NCBI RefSeq assembly: GCF_910592395.1
Contig: NC_088315.1
Coordinates: 7,010,501 to 7,074,500 of the forward strand
Source: Lineus longissimus
Lineage: Eukaryota; Nemertea; Pilidiophora; Heteronemertea; Lineidae
Length of the DNA: 64,000 nt
Reading direction: 5' to 3'
Shown: positions 60,794 through 64,000 of the stretch, piece by piece
Numbering within the stretch: the first letter of the stretch is position 1
How the letters are laid out: each line of letters starts with the position of its first letter
Notes under the pieces: model-generated
Databases searched by the model: none
What the model was told of the DNA's origin: nothing
The model's input: the letters and a program-made list of their open reading frames with translations, nothing else
Made by a program: the position numbers and the translations under genes

Positions 60794-62701
60794 AACCAAA
60801 ATGACTGCTGAGGCGAAAAGCACTCAGGTGCAGAGATAAGGCAATACTGTAAACCTGAAAATGTCTGAACATATTAATTTTTGCGATTTGCAAAAATTCC
60901 TAAAAATATTAAAAGGGAAATTTCTTCTGGTTTTCCAATCAGATATAAATTTTTGGAGGTTTTATTTTTGCTAATTCAGGGGTATTTTTTTGAGGGGGGG
61001 GGGTTGAACTCTGCTTGATGAGCATGTAAATATTCTTTTTAATACACAGAGAATGACCTGAAATCACATATCAGAGCATCGATATTTTAAAAAGGGTAGA
61101 TCAATGTAGAGTCAGTATACCAGCGATTAATAATGTCAATGTAGTCTAAACTCACATCACAGAGCATCTACTGTTCAAACACTAAATGAAAGGGGAACAC
61201 AGACCCCCAAATTTGAGCAAACACAAATACTCGTGCATCTACAGTTTTAGACCATAGTTTGCTTACCCATCATAAAAAGTTTGCTTCAGGGACCTTCATT
61301 TATATGAGCAAAACATATATTATTCGTGTGACCTCGGACTCCACAATTCTCTCCAGCTATCGGAAACCTCTGCCCACGCCTCAATCATGCGTTGCAACAA
61401 CATTTTTTATGAGAAGCGTTGATTACAAATGGAAGGTTTGAGGCAATATCGACAGAATGGTTGTCATGGGATGAAGTCGTAAACATGGTCCTGATCAATC
61501 TTACAGCTCAGCTCTACAGTTCCAATCTATCGCTCTTTAAATCGTGGATCTTTAATTCAAAGCGGAAATCCAACAGCAGCGGATGCTCAGTGACATTTTC
61601 ATTTCTCATCCGTAACAATCGACAAAAAGGAAATCATCTATTACCCCAAAATCCCATAAAACACGTGCTTGTCAATTAGGATGAGCTTTTGCATCATTAG
61701 ATTTAAGTACATTTGACCAAAATTGCATAGTAGAGAAGCCTAGCAGTGCTGCCGAATTCTTGAAAAAGGGCATAAATCACCTTGCACAGGGCTCAATGAC
61801 ACAACGTTGATAAAAAGCAGTTCTGATATTGTTTCAGTTGGTTCTCTTCTCTCTTAGATCGCTCACAAAAGGTCCATCTATTGGCTGCAATCGAAATTGA
61901 AATTGTCATGACAGAACTAGGCGCATCTGAAGTCTTGGTTTCGAAACTGAAATTAGGACGAACTGCTGCAGCCATTGTGATGGCAAAAAGGGTAACTTGA
62001 TTTCAAAGTATTTACAAGTAAGACCTAAAGCTTATATTATTACATGGAAAATTGATCCATCACACTTGGTACCTGAAATCTTCATTTGCAGAAACATTTC
62101 TGACCCTGTTTTAAAAGAAAATGCAATACCAACATTAGCATCATTAGCAATTCGCTTGTAAAATATCATGCAAACAGTATTTTGAATCCTTACCAGCTTC
62201 TTTTATAAGATTCTTAAAAAAATATCTTACATTAATCTGGCAAAATTTGTACATCAGGTATTGTGGTACAAATATAGCCCCAATACAATTATGGCCCCTG
62301 TAGCACTGAAATAAAAGCTAGCAGTACACATTAATCCACAGAGAAGCTGAAGATGAAGACCCAGGTCACACCAATGGTTGGAAAAACAGGATCCCCTACC
62401 TGTAAGCTGTTATCTGGTCAGGACCATCAGCTTCAAGCATGTTCCCACTTGATTTTCGTCTGCTGGTCACTTCATCTCCAATATCAGCGGTAATTGCATC
62501 ATCAAGCATCTTGATGGGGCAATCTCACCTAAAACAAAAAAAGTGAAGAAAAATTTAATTGATCTGTGGAACTATTGGTGGTAATCTACCAGCCTCCTAC
62601 CCGATATAGCTGTGAGGATTCAATTTGAACACACAAGAAGACCTAGTGTCAACCTGACCATCTCAATGTCAAGGCATCAAGATAGTTAGACTGAAATGAT
62701 A
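60794..62701. other. No supported gene
   Basis: AT-rich sequence. A run of 10 G lies at 60994-61003. Frames at 61259-61679 are unrecognised. Confidence 0.4.
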
Positions 62702-62892
62702 TGTGACCCACCACTGCAAAATGAGTCGCATGTCGCACAGAAGATGATCCTAAAATGACACCTGGACATAATAGAAGAAATTGATATACTGAGATTTCAC
62801 AAAAGGCAGACAATAGTGAAATGAACAACAAGTCCGTCTCAACCTGTCAAGCTCGGAGCGACATGCGACTCATTTTGCCATGGCGGGTCACA
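62702..62892. mobile_element. 191-bp TA-flanked miniature inverted-repeat element
   Basis: The 35-base ends (62702-62736 and 62858-62892) are inverted repeats with three mismatches, beginning TGTGACCC and ending GGGTCACA. A TA dinucleotide lies at each boundary (62700-62701 and 62893-62894), as expected for Tc1/mariner-type insertion. The interior is too short to code. Each end contains GCGACATGCGACTCAT on one strand, rich in CpG for this AT-rich region. Confidence 0.87.
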
Positions 62893-64000
62893 TATGGCCG
62901 AGATCGAAACAAACCTAGCAGACCAAACTGACTCAGGAAAAGGATTTCAGCACCATCCCTCTCTGCCATCTACTGGAAAGAGTTGCCTCTACAAATATCT
63001 TTCGAAAACTGATAACAGTCTTTGGGAAATTACATTCTCAGATTCTGCATGCTGAATAATGGTCACAATTCTCAGTGCCACATGGCATGGAGCGACGAGC
63101 GCAACTTCATGTCCTGAACATAAACTTTTAGTTCTCTCTTTTGATTGAAGATGGCATTGCTGTAGCAATCACTACCACCTCAGTAAGCAGCCTAAAGTCA
63201 GTTGAGGCTGTAGGGTGTCCAGAATCTCCAGCCAGGATTTACAACCCAGTTGCCAAAAGGGTCAGCATCAACTATAGATCATTCTCTACAGTAACGACCT
63301 TCGAATTCACAAATAGTCAACAGTGTGATTATCATCATCAAATAGTGAAGCAGAGTCAGCCATCCACCCTCCCCATCCCCCGAAATTGGCATTTTGTGAA
63401 ATTCAAAGTAATACTCTTCATCCTGATTGTCCCTCATGATAGGCGAGATGACATTTTCCTGCACAAGTCCTAATTGTTTGATTTGAGGGGTAATTGACTA
63501 ATGCAATTGGATTTTGTGAATCCTTGCTATCTGATGGTGGCACTATGACGACTATCGTATCTGACCATGACCCATGATTCCCTGACTCACGGATCAATTC
63601 CAGTTTACAATTATAAAAAGAGGATTCATTGATGAAATTCAGCACTATTTCCCAGTCTGTGCAATTGTACCATTGCAATATATCATTCCCATTTTTCTTG
63701 TACTTACCTGAATGACCATTGTACCCCTCAAATTATCATAGCTAAAGTATTAGTCTCCTTCTGTGACATCACATGCAGATTATACAAGGAAAAACTACTT
63801 AAATCGGCAATTTTGCTTCCGAGTCAAAACACCAATTTGATCAGAAATTGGTGGTAGAGGGGTTAACCATTGATATTGGTACCACCAAAAGCCATCCTTC
63901 TATGCCCGGAAGTGTAGCTGGTATCGTCAATGTTCCATCTCCTCAAACTGGTGACAACGATGTTATCATTGCTTGACACTCGAGACGTAGATGACACTTG
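62893..64000. other. No firmly supported gene; weak minus-strand candidates
   Basis: On the minus strand a frame at 63418-63678 (QWYNCTDWEIVLNFINESS and onwards, with several C, W and N-x-S/T) looks like extracellular protein. A second short frame reads MRDNQDEEYYFEFHKMPISG across 63372-63444, after a possible AG near 63465. A strong donor CAG-GTAAGT lies at about 63703-63711, but the stretch before it is stop-filled in all frames and would have to be untranslated. The plus strand is also open at 63141-63473. I could not assemble a consistent gene. Confidence 0.2.

Noticed and set aside
1-64000. CRISPR array, operons or prokaryotic origin
   Set aside because: No regularly spaced identical repeats with unique spacers, no dense gene packing and no ribosome-binding sites; eukaryotic repeats dominate.

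Overview
The window reads as AT-rich nuclear DNA from a multicellular animal, most likely a marine invertebrate. No bacterial-type gene packing is present: the longest open frame in 64 kb is only about 130 codons, which is what chance allows at this composition. Repeats of kinds common in marine invertebrate genomes are spread through the window: rolling-circle-like elements ending in (ACG)n plus a hairpin, short inverted-repeat elements, a LINE 3' end and a tRNA-like SINE head. I cannot fix the phylum; echinoderm, hemichordate, mollusc and brachiopod all remain possible.

Layout. 1-3.7 kb: unrecognised sequence. 3.77-4.49 kb: three copies of a short repeat. 4.6-5.6 kb: a CpG-richer block bounded by inverted repeats, with a 64-bp tandem duplication. 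8.53-8.85 kb: a 14-bp minisatellite. 16.06-17.20 and 18.72-19.85 kb: two nearly identical Helentron-like elements. 24.19-25.23 kb: a 1,042-bp inverted-repeat element with a perfect 9-bp target duplication. 25.34-27.20 kb: a solo 3' end and a third, longer Helentron-like copy. 27.86-28.62 kb: an old tandem duplication. 29.1-31.2 kb: the best cluster of candidate minus-strand exons, including a signal-peptide start. 37.57-37.91 kb: a TTAA-flanked miniature element carrying several promoter-type motifs. 44.1-44.7 kb: a degenerate satellite-like array. 50.7-51.0 kb: a tRNA-like SINE head next to a LINE 3' end. 57.8-58.7 kb: two CpG-rich islands. 60.3-60.8 kb: a candidate 3' terminal exon with a poly(A) signal. 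62.70-62.89 kb: a TA-flanked miniature inverted-repeat element.

The most interesting signal is inside the Helentron-like elements. Each roughly 302-bp core unit carries a near-perfect CTCF core (GCCCCCTGGTGG) and, 136-146 bp before it, a composite nuclear-receptor-type site (TGACCT-CTG-TGACCTTGA followed by an inverted AGGTCA). Three elements together hold eight exact CTCF-type cores, all in one orientation. These are motif matches read by eye; occupancy is untested.

No gene is identified by name. Coding calls are candidate exons judged from open frames, splice-site look and composition, and all are low confidence.
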